Below, piece by piece: positions 17,460 to 24,408 of a stretch of 64,000 bases of DNA. The DNA comes from Micromonospora siamensis. Lineage in GTDB: Bacteria; Actinomycetota; Actinomycetes; Mycobacteriales; Micromonosporaceae. The stretch is taken from the NCBI RefSeq assembly GCF_900090305.1, contig NZ_LT607751.1:744001-808000 (forward strand). The letters run 5' to 3'. The notes under the pieces were generated by a model. It did no database searches, had not been told where the DNA came from, and saw nothing but the letters and a program-made list of their open reading frames with translations. Position 1 is the stretch's first letter, and every line of letters begins with the position of its first letter. Both the position numbers and the translations under genes were made by a program.

Positions 17460-17669
17460 ATGGCGGAATCGGCGAAGAAGGTTGCCCAGCAGGCGGAGGA
17501 CCGGCTCGAGAAGGTGGCCGAGAACGTCCGGGAGAGATTCGACCGGGTCACCGAGGGTCGCTTCACCGACCGGATCAAGAACGGCAGGTTCGCCGACCAG
17601 GTCGACCACGGTATCGACCAGGGGCGAAACGAGGCGAGACGCCGCGACCAGGGCGGATCGGAACGCTGA
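17460..17669 (+). CDS. Small MT0933-antitoxin-like protein
   Basis: 69 aa, highly charged and helical: MAESAKKVAQQAEDRLEKVA, then RFTDRIKNGRFADQVDHGID. The repeated (R/G)(K/R)(F/Y)(S/A/T)DQ(I/V)D(H/K)G(I/V)D pattern matches the small MT0933/Rv0909 family annotated as antitoxins in mycobacteria. AGGGGGAG sits just ahead of ATG 17460, and a strong terminator follows, so it is a single-gene unit. No candidate toxin gene is adjacent, so a true toxin-antitoxin role is doubtful. Confidence 0.6.
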   Translation: MAESAKKVAQQAEDRLEKVAENVRERFDRVTEGRFTDRIKNGRFADQVDHGIDQGRNEARRRDQGGSER

Positions 17670-17684
17670 CGATCCGCCGACGTG

Positions 17685-17715
17685 CGGGCCGGGACCCACG
17701 GGGGGTCCCGGCCCG
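17685..17715. terminator. Terminator between convergent genes
   Basis: Perfect 13-bp stem (CGGGCCGGGACCC) with a 5-base loop, 15 bases after the small-protein stop and 42 bases beyond the end of the convergent MMPL gene; can serve both directions. Confidence 0.75.
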
Positions 17716-17757
17716 TTCGCCGTCCGGGGACGTGCGGGCCGAGACGCGGTGACGTCG

Positions 17758-19920
17758 TCAGGGGGTCCCGACCCGCGCACTGTCCAGGCCGGCGGACACC
17801 AGGTCACGGGATCGGGCGGTGGTCGGGTGCGCCGGCCACCAGGCGTGGTGGCCCAGCATGCCGAGCAACGCCGGGGCCAGCACCGTACGGATCAGGGTGG
17901 CGTCGACCAGGACGGCTGCGGCGAGACCGACACCGATCATCTTGACCAGCGTGTCGTCGATGGCCACGAAGCTGACGAACACCGCCGCCATGATGGTTGC
18001 CGCCGCCGTGATCACCCGTCCGGTGCCGGCCAGCCCGTTCGCCACCGCCCGGTGGGGGTCGCCGGTGCGGTCGTACTCCTCGCGGACCGACGAGAGCAGG
18101 AACACCTCGTAGTCCATCGAGAGTCCGAACAGGATCGCGAAGAGCAGCATCGGCACCACGGACATGATCGGCACGGGATGGTCCACGCCGATGAGCGACA
18201 GCCCCCAGCCCCACTGGAAGACGGCCACGAGCACGCCGTAGGCCGCGCCGATCGAGAGCAGCGCCAGCAGGGCGGCCTTGAGCGCGATCAGCGGTGCCCG
18301 GAACATCGCCACCAGCAGCAGCCCGGCGGCGACGACCACGCCGAGCACCACCCACGGCAGCCGGCCGGCGACCGCGTCGGCCATGTCGATCATGTACGCG
18401 GTCTGGCCGCCGACGGCCACCGCGGCGCCGTCGGGGCTCAGCGTCGCCGGCCCGACGGTACGCCGGATCCGGTGCACCAGGTCGCTGACCTCGGGGTCCT
18501 GTGGTGCGTGCCGGGGCACCACGGTCAGCAGCGCCAGCGTGCCGTCGGGGCTGCGTACCGGCGGGGTGGTCAGGGCCACCTCGGGGTCGGCGGTGAGGGC
18601 CGTGGTCAGCCGGTCTAGGGCGGGGTCGGCGGGGCGTTGCACGGCCAGCACCAGCGGGGCGTTCCAGCCCGCGCCCAGCTCGTCCCGCACCGTCTCGTAC
18701 GCCTGCCGTTGCGGCCAGCCGGCCGGCTGGTTGCCGTCGTCGGGAGTACCGAGACGCAGGCTGAGCAGCGGGGCCGCCAGTCCCAGCAGCACCACGGCGG
18801 CGGCCGCCGCGTACGCCAGCCGGTGCCGGTCCAGGTGTCGGCCCCACCGCGCCCAGCCGGACCGCGCACCGGTCGCCCCGTGACCGGCCGGTGCGCGCAG
18901 AACGGGGAGCCGCCAGCGGTCGACCCGGTGGCCGAGGAGGCCGAGCAGGGCCGGCAGCAGGGTGAGCGCGGCGAGCATCATCGCGGTGACGGTCAGCGCG
19001 GCGGCCAGGCCCATCGCGCCGACGAACGGGATGCCGGTGAAGAGCAGGCCGAGGATGGCCACCACGACGGTCGCCCCGGCGAAGAGCACGGCGTGCCCGG
19101 CGCCGGCCACCGCCCGGCCGGCGGCGTCGACGGGCGACAGTCCGTCGGCGAGGTGGGCGCGGTGCCGGATGACGATGAAGAGCGCGTAGTCGATGCCGGC
19201 GCCGAGGCCGAGCATCACCGCGACGATCGGCGCGGAACTGGGGATGTCGGTGAGCGCGGCGGCGAGCAGCACCAGCCCGGTGCCGGTGACCAGCCCGACC
19301 AGCGCGACCACCAGCGGCAGCCCGGCGGCCACCACCGAACCGATGGCGAGGATCAGCACCAGCAGCGCGACGCCGGCGCCGACCGCCTCGGCGGGGCCGG
19401 TCTCCGGCTCGAACGCGACGTCGATGACGAGGCCGCGGAAGCTGGTCTCGATCCCCCGGTCGCGGGTGGCCGTCGCCGCCGCGTCCAGCCGCTGGTACGC
19501 CCCCGCGCCCAGCTCGCCGGCCTGCTGCGCGTACCGGACGGTGCCGATGGCGGTGCGCCCGTCGGGGCTGACCACTCCCGCGCCGGCGAGCGGGTCGTCG
19601 ACTCCGGTCACCTGGGGCTGGTGCCGGATCTCCGCGATCATCGCCTCGACGGCGGCCCGTCGGTCGGGTGCCCGCAGGTCACCGTCGGGGCTGTGCCAGA
19701 CGATCTCGGCGCTGGCCGCTCCGTACCCGGGAAAGGCGGCGCGGGCCAGGTCGGCCGCGCGCTGCGACTCGGCGCCGGGGATGCGGAAGTCGTTGGCGAA
19801 GCCGCCGCCGGCCGCCTGCCCGAGGCCGAGCAGGGCGACCGCGGCCAGCAGCCAGCCGGCGAGGGTGCGCCAGGGGTGGCCGGCGGTGGCCCGGCCGACC
19901 CGGTCCAGGAAGGTTTCCAT
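17758..19920 (-). CDS. MMPL/RND-family membrane transporter
   Basis: 720 aa, RND superfamily with the twin-half layout: one N-terminal helix, a large extracytoplasmic loop, about five helices, then the same again. Signatures are LGLGAGIDYALFIVIRHR in the first half and LFGLSMDYEVFLLSSVREEY in the second; the Asp-Tyr pairs form the proton relay. MMPL proteins export lipids or hydrophobic drugs; substrate unknown. Divergent from a TetR gene with an operator-like dyad in the 74-base gap, so expression is probably induced by a TetR ligand. No accessory MmpS gene is nearby. Confidence 0.9.
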   Translation of the reverse strand: METFLDRVGRATAGHPWRTLAGWLLAAVALLGLGQAAGGGFANDFRIPGAESQRAADLARAAFPGYGAASAEIVWHSPDGDLRAPDRRAAVEAMIAEIRHQPQVTGVDDPLAGAGVVSPDGRTAIGTVRYAQQAGELGAGAYQRLDAAATATRDRGIETSFRGLVIDVAFEPETGPAEAVGAGVALLVLILAIGSVVAAGLPLVVALVGLVTGTGLVLLAAALTDIPSSAPIVAVMLGLGAGIDYALFIVIRHRAHLADGLSPVDAAGRAVAGAGHAVLFAGATVVVAILGLLFTGIPFVGAMGLAAALTVTAMMLAALTLLPALLGLLGHRVDRWRLPVLRAPAGHGATGARSGWARWGRHLDRHRLAYAAAAAVVLLGLAAPLLSLRLGTPDDGNQPAGWPQRQAYETVRDELGAGWNAPLVLAVQRPADPALDRLTTALTADPEVALTTPPVRSPDGTLALLTVVPRHAPQDPEVSDLVHRIRRTVGPATLSPDGAAVAVGGQTAYMIDMADAVAGRLPWVVLGVVVAAGLLLVAMFRAPLIALKAALLALLSIGAAYGVLVAVFQWGWGLSLIGVDHPVPIMSVVPMLLFAILFGLSMDYEVFLLSSVREEYDRTGDPHRAVANGLAGTGRVITAAATIMAAVFVSFVAIDDTLVKMIGVGLAAAVLVDATLIRTVLAPALLGMLGHHAWWPAHPTTARSRDLVSAGLDSARVGTP

Positions 19921-19936
19921 GCCTCCACGATAAGTG

Positions 19937-19962
19937 CACTGACTGCAAAATTGCAATGAGTG
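19937..19962. promoter_or_regulatory. TetR operator between MMPL and tetR
   Basis: 26-bp dyad with 12-base arms, 10 of 12 matching (CACTNANTGCAA / TTGCANTNAGTG) around AA. It lies in the only gap between the divergent exporter and regulator genes and overlaps the probable -35 (GTGAAG, 19960-19965) of tetR, whose -10 is TAACCT (19983-19988). Binding here could control both genes. Confidence 0.65.
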
Positions 19963-19994
19963 AAGGTAAGCATGGAGTGCAGTAACCTGGCGCG

Positions 19995-20636
19995 ATGACG
20001 TCCGGGCAGGGACTGCGGGAGCGGAAGAAGGAGCGCACGCGGCAGGCGCTGATCAGCGCCGCCCTCGAACTCTTCGCCGAGCGCGGGTACGACCAGACGA
20101 CCGTGGCCGACATCGCGGCCGGCGCGGAGGTCTCCACGCGCACCTTCTTCAGCTACTTCCCGAGCAAGGAGGAGATCCTCTTCGCCGACACCGAGGAGCG
20201 GCTGGCCCTGGCCTTCCAGGTCATCGACGACCGTGGTCCGGACGACGAGCCGGTGGAGCTGCTGGTCCGGGCGATCGGCCGGGTCTTCGACCAGGCGGAA
20301 CGGTTCGGGCACGAGTTCCTCCGGGCCGCGCCGGTACGACTGCGGCTGGTCCTCTCCGTGCCGGCCGTGCAGGGGATGGCGCTGCAACGGCTGCTCTCCG
20401 CGCAGCAGCGGCTCGCCGCCCACCTGCACGAGGCCTTCCCGGACCGGCTGGACCGGATCCAGGCCGCGGCGATGGTCGGCTCGCTGATCGGTGCGGTGAT
20501 GAACGCGATGATGACCCTGGTCGGCGAGGTGGACCGGGTCGAGGAGCTGTTCGGGGGCCCGCCGGAGCCGATCCTCGCCGAACTGCGCCGGGCCGTACGC
20601 GTGGCGGTCGCCGGCCTGGACGCCACCGCCGGCTGA
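19995..20636 (+). CDS. TetR-family repressor of the MMPL exporter
   Basis: 213 aa. N-terminal HTH: RTRQALISAALELFAERGYD, TTVADIAAGAEVSTRTFFSY, then FPSKEEILFADTEERL. The C-terminal half is the variable ligand-binding helix bundle. No Shine-Dalgarno precedes ATG 19995; the -10 hexamer ends 6 bases before it, so the message is probably leaderless. Divergence from the transporter and the dyad in between imply autoregulation plus control of export. Confidence 0.87.
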   Translation: MTSGQGLRERKKERTRQALISAALELFAERGYDQTTVADIAAGAEVSTRTFFSYFPSKEEILFADTEERLALAFQVIDDRGPDDEPVELLVRAIGRVFDQAERFGHEFLRAAPVRLRLVLSVPAVQGMALQRLLSAQQRLAAHLHEAFPDRLDRIQAAAMVGSLIGAVMNAMMTLVGEVDRVEELFGGPPEPILAELRRAVRVAVAGLDATAG

Positions 20637-20663
20637 GCGGCCGGCGCGGGCCCTGCGGCGCGA

Positions 20664-21137
20664 TCAGCCGATCCTGCGGTTCTCCCGGACCAGGCCGCCC
20701 TCGCACCAGTCCCGGTAGGCGAAGAGCTGCGGTCGGGCCAGCAGCACCCGGCTGTTGTGCGCCCAGGTCCGCATCGGTTCGTCGCCGGAGCGCTCGGCCT
20801 GCTCGACCAGCTTGCGGAAGCGGCGCTTCGGGTGGGCCCGGAAGTTCGTCCGGATGCCGTCGGCGGCGTAGATGTAGAGGCAGTGCAGCGCGAACCGGCG
20901 GGCCGGGCAGGCCGGGTCCATCGCCAGGTCGAAGAGGGTGAGCACCAGGTGGTCGCCGGCGACCAGCAGGTCCCAGTCCGGCGGCATCGAGGCCAGCGGG
21001 ACCGAGTCGGGTTGGTATGCCCACGACCGCAACTCCGCCGGCGACGGGTCGACGGGGTTGGCGAAGCCGTGGAACGTCGACTCCTGCACGGTCAACCGGC
21101 CAACCTTCCGCGTTCGCCCGCGGGGGGCACCCGCCAC
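20664..21137 (-). CDS. Hypothetical protein
   Basis: Up to 157 aa, family not recognised. Soluble, Arg/Trp-rich, with LHCLYIYAADGIRTNFRAHP and RTWAHNSRVLLARPQLFAYR as its most distinctive segments. The start is uncertain: GTG 21137 has AGGG 7 bases ahead; TTG 21095 and GTG 21089 are alternatives that would remove a basic leader. It converges on tetR with a 27-base gap. Coding is supported by codon bias only. Confidence 0.6.
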   Translation of the reverse strand: MAGAPRGRTRKVGRLTVQESTFHGFANPVDPSPAELRSWAYQPDSVPLASMPPDWDLLVAGDHLVLTLFDLAMDPACPARRFALHCLYIYAADGIRTNFRAHPKRRFRKLVEQAERSGDEPMRTWAHNSRVLLARPQLFAYRDWCEGGLVRENRRIG

Positions 21138-21227
21138 CCGCGAGCCCTGCCTGCTGGGGCGACACGGTAGCGCGCCGCTGGCCTGCGGCGGAAGCCCCTG
21201 ACCGGGAGTTCTTCCCCACCGGATGCG

Positions 21228-21263
21228 CCGGGGCGGGTCGACCGGACGGCCGACCCGCCCCGG
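21228..21263 (-). terminator. Terminator after the K+/H+ antiporter gene
   Basis: Perfect 13-bp stem (CCGGGGCGGGTCG) with a 10-base loop, 13 bases past the antiporter stop. Confidence 0.75.
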
Positions 21264-21275
21264 CGCTCGGGCGGC

Positions 21276-22487
21276 TCAGTCGCCGGTCGGGACCGGGGTC
21301 GGCGGCCGGCTCGCCAGCGCGCGCCGCCGCAACCACAGCTTGAACCAGGCGAAGTCGGGCAGCCGGGCCAGCATCGGCCCGGTCACCACGGTGATCAGCA
21401 CGTACGCCGTGGCCAGCGCGGCCAGCCGGGGATCGACCGGATGGGCGGCGGCGACCGCCAGCCCGGCGATGACGATGGAGAACTCGCCGCGCGGCATCAA
21501 CGCCAGGCCGGCCCGCCACCGGCCGGGCTCGGCGATGCCCACCCGTCGGGCGGCCAGGTAGCCGGTGAGCAGCTTCGTCCCCATGGTGATCACGGCCAGG
21601 ACCAGCGCCGGCAGCAGCACCGGCGGCATGTCCCTCGGGTCGGTGACCAGGCCGAAGAAGACGAAGAAGACCGCCGCGAAGAGGTCCCGCAGCGGGGAGA
21701 GCAGCTCGGTGGCGTGGTGCGCCACCGGCCCGGAGAGCGCGATGCCGACCAGGAACGCGCCGACCGCCGCGGAGACCTGGAGCTCGGCCGCCAACCCGGC
21801 GACCAGCAGGGTCAACCCGAGTACGCCGAGCAGCAGCGCCTCCGGGTCCTTGGCGGAGAGCGCGGCGGAGATCAGGTGGCCGTACCGGATGGCGACCACC
21901 AGCACGACGACCACGGTGAGCACCGCGACGCCGAGCGCGACGCCGCCCTTGACCAGACCGACCCCGGCCAGCAGTGCGGTGACCAGCGGCAGGTAGAGCG
22001 CCATGGCCAGGTCCTCGATGACCAGCACCGAGAGGATCACCGGGGTCTCCCGGTTACCCACCCGGCCCAGGTCGCCGAGGACCTTGGCGATCACACCCGA
22101 CGAGGAGACCCAGGTGATGCCGGCGAGCACCACCCCGGCCACCCAGCCCCAGCCGAGCAGCATCGCGAACGCGAAGCCGGGCAGCGCGTTGAGCACCGCG
22201 TCGATCAGCCCGGCGGGGGCCGCCGAGCGGAGGTTGCCGACCAGTTCGTTGGCGCTGTACTCCAGGCCGAGCATGACCAGCAGCAGGATCACGCCGATCT
22301 CGGCGCCGACGGCGAAGAACTCCTCGCTGGCATTGAGCGGCAGCAGCCCGCCGTGGCCGAAGGCGAGCCCGGCGAGCAGGTAGAGCGGAATGGGGGAGAT
22401 GCCGAAGCGCCGGCTGAGTCGGCCGAGCAGGCCGAGCAGGAGCAGCAGGGCGCCGACCTCGATGAGCAGTTTGGCGGTTTCGTGCAT
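21276..22487 (-). CDS. khtU: CPA2 K+(Na+)/H+ antiporter, KhtU-like
   Basis: 403 aa with about 12 membrane segments, beginning MHETAKLLIEVGALLLLLGL. The CPA2 core is visible: the unwound-helix region GITWVSSSGVIAKVL, VLVIEDLAMALYLPL with the conserved Asp, and AALMPRGEFSIVIAGL-like segment ALMPRGEFSIVIAGLAV. Exchanges monovalent cations for protons. It lies 5 bases after a small TrkA-C protein gene, matching the KhtT-KhtU pair, where the soluble subunit gates K+ efflux, in Bacillus in response to c-di-AMP. Ends in a strong terminator. Confidence 0.87.
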   Translation of the reverse strand: MHETAKLLIEVGALLLLLGLLGRLSRRFGISPIPLYLLAGLAFGHGGLLPLNASEEFFAVGAEIGVILLLVMLGLEYSANELVGNLRSAAPAGLIDAVLNALPGFAFAMLLGWGWVAGVVLAGITWVSSSGVIAKVLGDLGRVGNRETPVILSVLVIEDLAMALYLPLVTALLAGVGLVKGGVALGVAVLTVVVVLVVAIRYGHLISAALSAKDPEALLLGVLGLTLLVAGLAAELQVSAAVGAFLVGIALSGPVAHHATELLSPLRDLFAAVFFVFFGLVTDPRDMPPVLLPALVLAVITMGTKLLTGYLAARRVGIAEPGRWRAGLALMPRGEFSIVIAGLAVAAAHPVDPRLAALATAYVLITVVTGPMLARLPDFAWFKLWLRRRALASRPPTPVPTGD

Positions 22488-22492
22488 ACGCG

Positions 22493-22990
22493 TCAGCCGT
22501 CCGGAGTCTCGGCGAGGATCGCGGTGACCCCGTCGAGGCCCTGACGGGTGCCGACCACGACCACCACGTCACCGGCCGCGAAGCGGAAGGCGGGGTCGGG
22601 CGACACGTTGACCTCGCCGTTGCGGAGGACCGCCACGATCGAGGCGCTGGTGCGGGTACGCGCCTTGGTGTCACCGAGCCGCTTGTTGACGTACTTCGAC
22701 CCGGCCGGAATGGCGATCTGCTCGGTGAGCAGGCCGGCCGCCTGCTCGCGCAGGCCGGAGAGCTGGCCGAGCATCAGCGACGCGCCGAGGATGTCGGCCA
22801 GCGCCTCCGCCTCGTCGTCGGTGAGCGGGATGTCGTGCTGGCAGGAATCGGGATCGTCCGGGTCGTACAGGACGAGGTCGCGGCGGCCATTGCGGTGGGA
22901 GACCACACCGAGCCGGCGACCGGATTCCGTCATGAGGTCATGACGGACACCGATGCCCGGGAGGGGGGTCTGCTCGACACGTACTCGCAC
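22493..22990 (-). CDS. khtT: KhtT-like regulatory subunit (TrkA-C domain)
   Basis: 165 aa. N-terminal KhtT domain (VEQTPLPGIGVRHDLMTESG, then VVSHRNGRRDLVLYDPDDPD) and a C-terminal RCK_C/TrkA-C domain (IPAGSKYVNKRLGDTKARTR, FRFAAGDVVVVVGTRQGLDG). The latter binds nucleotide or c-di-AMP in characterised homologues. GTG 22990 gives the normal family length although the ribosome site is weak. Paired with the antiporter gene 5 bases downstream; the two form one transporter complex. Confidence 0.85.
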   Translation of the reverse strand: MRVRVEQTPLPGIGVRHDLMTESGRRLGVVSHRNGRRDLVLYDPDDPDSCQHDIPLTDDEAEALADILGASLMLGQLSGLREQAAGLLTEQIAIPAGSKYVNKRLGDTKARTRTSASIVAVLRNGEVNVSPDPAFRFAAGDVVVVVGTRQGLDGVTAILAETPDG

Positions 22991-23126
22991 CCGGGAGAGG
23001 CTACCCGGCGTACGCCCATCCGCCGGACGGCCGCGCGCCGAGCCCCGGAAGGCCCCGTTTGCGGCAAGTCGCGCCATCCCGGGCTCGGATTGGGCCCAGT
23101 TGCGGCAGGAGTAGCTGTGGTTGGCG

Positions 23127-23357
23127 TCAGGGTGTCGGCTGGCGAGGGGTGACGTAGGTGCCCTTCCCCTGGTGGCCTTCGACCAGACCTTCCGCTTGCA
23201 GGATGAGCAACGCCGACCGCACCGGCTCGGCGGAGACGCCGTAGAGAGCGATCAGCTCACGCAAAGAGGGCAGCTTGTCGCCGGGGGCGTACTCCCCTGA
23301 GGCGATCTTGTCGCGGATGTCCTGGGCGATGCGTTGACGGTCGGAAATGCGGGGCAT
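23127..23357 (-). CDS. Minimal GntR-type DNA-binding protein
   Basis: 76 aa: just a winged-helix GntR domain (MPRISDRQRIAQDIRDKIAS, LPSLRELIALYGVSAEPVRS, then EGHQGKGTYVT) with no effector-binding domain. ATG 23357 follows AGGAG by 7 bases. Such stand-alone GntR domains are frequent in actinomycetes, often in accessory or plasmid-derived loci. It is divergent from a DivIVA-type gene; the AT-rich promoter region with repeated TGCAT words in between is the likely binding site. Confidence 0.82.
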   Translation of the reverse strand: MPRISDRQRIAQDIRDKIASGEYAPGDKLPSLRELIALYGVSAEPVRSALLILQAEGLVEGHQGKGTYVTPRQPTP

Positions 23358-23441
23358 GGCGGCAACTCCTGGTAGGCCCCAAGATCTTCCCACGCATGAG
23401 ACCGCTCGACCAACACATCGCGTGCTTAGCCTGGTCACTGC

Positions 23442-23470
23442 TTGTCATTGCATGCTTTGCATTGTATGTT
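23442..23470 (+). promoter_or_regulatory. Promoter of the DivIVA-type gene
   Basis: TTGTCA (23442-23447), 17-base spacer, TATGTT (23465-23470): one of the best vegetative-sigma matches in the window, in a local AT-rich island. The spacer contains TTGCATGC and TTGCATTG, near-repeats that could be GntR half-sites. The predicted start near 23477 leaves a leader of about 260 bases. Confidence 0.6.
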
Positions 23471-23654
23471 GCTCGGGCGGACGCCTTCGGCGGAAAGCCT
23501 GGTAGGCAAACCGGCCTCCCGGTTGGCATCCGCCGCTGGCACGGCTGGAGCAGTGCGGGCCTGCCGTGCCAGCCCAGTGGCCCGAGTCGGCTGGCATCGA
23601 CTCGACAAAGCGGCCCTGTCGTCGTGCCGCCGAGCGGGGCTGCGGCGGCAGGGC

Positions 23655-23693
23655 GGGACGGTCCGGCCCGCGGCGCCCCGGCCGGACCGTCCC
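23655..23693 (+). promoter_or_regulatory. Strong hairpin in the 5' leader of the DivIVA-type gene
   Basis: Perfect 14-bp stem (GGGACGGTCCGGCC) with an 11-base loop (23669-23679), ending 43 bases before GTG 23737. It lies inside a predicted transcript, not between convergent genes, so it could be an attenuator, an RNA-stability element, or the end of a short RNA. The remaining leader (23471-23654) holds no recognisable gene. Confidence 0.55.
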
Positions 23694-23736
23694 TCCAGCC
23701 CGCACCCGTCCGTCCTCGACGAAGGGACCGAAGACC

Positions 23737-24072
23737 GTGCGCAACCTGCTGCGACCCCTGCTGAAACGCCGCAACTCCCGGTCCGGAGGTCGGTCCGGGC
23801 CGCCCAATCGACCGTCGGCCGGGGCGTACCGGTCGACGACGTACCTCCCGCTCCGCCCCTGGCAGATCCGGACCCGCACCTTCTCCGCCCGTCGGCACGG
23901 CCTCGACCCGGTCGAGGTGGCTACCTTCCTCGACCGCGTCGCGGGCGACCTCGCCGCCGCGTACGCCGAGGTCGCCCGCAGTCGGGAGGAGGCGGCGCGG
24001 ATCAAGGCCGCGCTGCGTGACTGGCAGTCCCGGCAGGCGCCGAGCATGCGCGACCTGGCGCGGCGACCGTGA
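23737..24072 (+). CDS. Small DivIVA-domain protein
   Basis: 111 aa. Basic N-terminus (LLRPLLKRRNSRS) then a DivIVA-like segment: RTRTFSARRHGLDPVEVATF, LDRVAGDLAAAYAEVARSRE, which is the curved-membrane-binding hairpin plus a short coiled coil. Full DivIVA/Wag31 is more than twice as long, so this is a minimal relative. GTG 23737 has a weak GAAGGG site 11 bases ahead. It overlaps the next gene by 4 bases (GTGA). Confidence 0.72.
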   Translation: MRNLLRPLLKRRNSRSGGRSGPPNRPSAGAYRSTTYLPLRPWQIRTRTFSARRHGLDPVEVATFLDRVAGDLAAAYAEVARSREEAARIKAALRDWQSRQAPSMRDLARRP

Positions 24073-24323
24073 CCGGTCGCTACGTCGTGCACCTGCCGGT
24101 GACGGCCACCGACCTGGCCCGCGCCAAGATGCTCGCCCGAACGGCGGCGCGGTCGTTGGCATTTCTCGCCCACGTCGACCCCGGGGAGACCACCGTCTCC
24201 ACCGAGGACGACCAAGGGGTGCGGCATCGAGTGTTCTGCGACCGGCGGCTCGACGGTGGTCGGCGCTGCGTGCTCCGCGCGGATCACGAGACGCCGTGCA
24301 CCGCTCGCCTACCTCGGAAGTGA
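24069..24323 (+). CDS. Small hypothetical protein coupled to the DivIVA-type protein
   Basis: 84 aa, family not recognised. MTGRYVVHLPVTATDLARAK opens an alpha/beta-looking region; the C-terminal part has two Cys (VFCDRRLDGGRRCVLRADHE) and a third in TPCTARLPRK, a possible metal site. GTG 24069 overlaps the preceding stop (GTGA), so the two are translated together. The clpB HAIR operator begins 18 bases after its stop. Confidence 0.65.
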   Translation: MTGRYVVHLPVTATDLARAKMLARTAARSLAFLAHVDPGETTVSTEDDQGVRHRVFCDRRLDGGRRCVLRADHETPCTARLPRK

Positions 24324-24340
24324 TCGGCGTCACATGGATG

Positions 24341-24365
24341 GAGTTGAGCGGAATAGGCTCAACTC
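24341..24365. promoter_or_regulatory. HAIR-type operator of clpB
   Basis: Perfect dyad GAGTTGAGC-N7-GCTCAACTC. The core TTGAGC-N7-GCTCAA has the HAIR spacing and differs from the consensus only in the base next to the spacer. Together with the dnaK site it makes clpB a member of the HspR regulon. Confidence 0.82.
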
Positions 24366-24370
24366 TGGTT

Positions 24371-24390
24371 GTGTCCTTCCTAGTGGACAC
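24371..24390 (+). promoter_or_regulatory. Small leader hairpin before clpB
   Basis: GTGTCC-N8-GGACAC, perfect 6-bp stem between the HAIR site and the clpB ribosome site, 18 bases before the start. It may be a heat-labile leader structure or chance. Confidence 0.35.
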
Positions 24391-24408
24391 GCCGATCCGG
24401 GGGAGCCC

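Noticed and set aside
24256..24408. Earlier start for clpB
   Set aside because: It would place the HAIR operator and the leader hairpin inside the coding sequence; ATG 24409 has a strong ribosome site and gives the standard Clp-N start.
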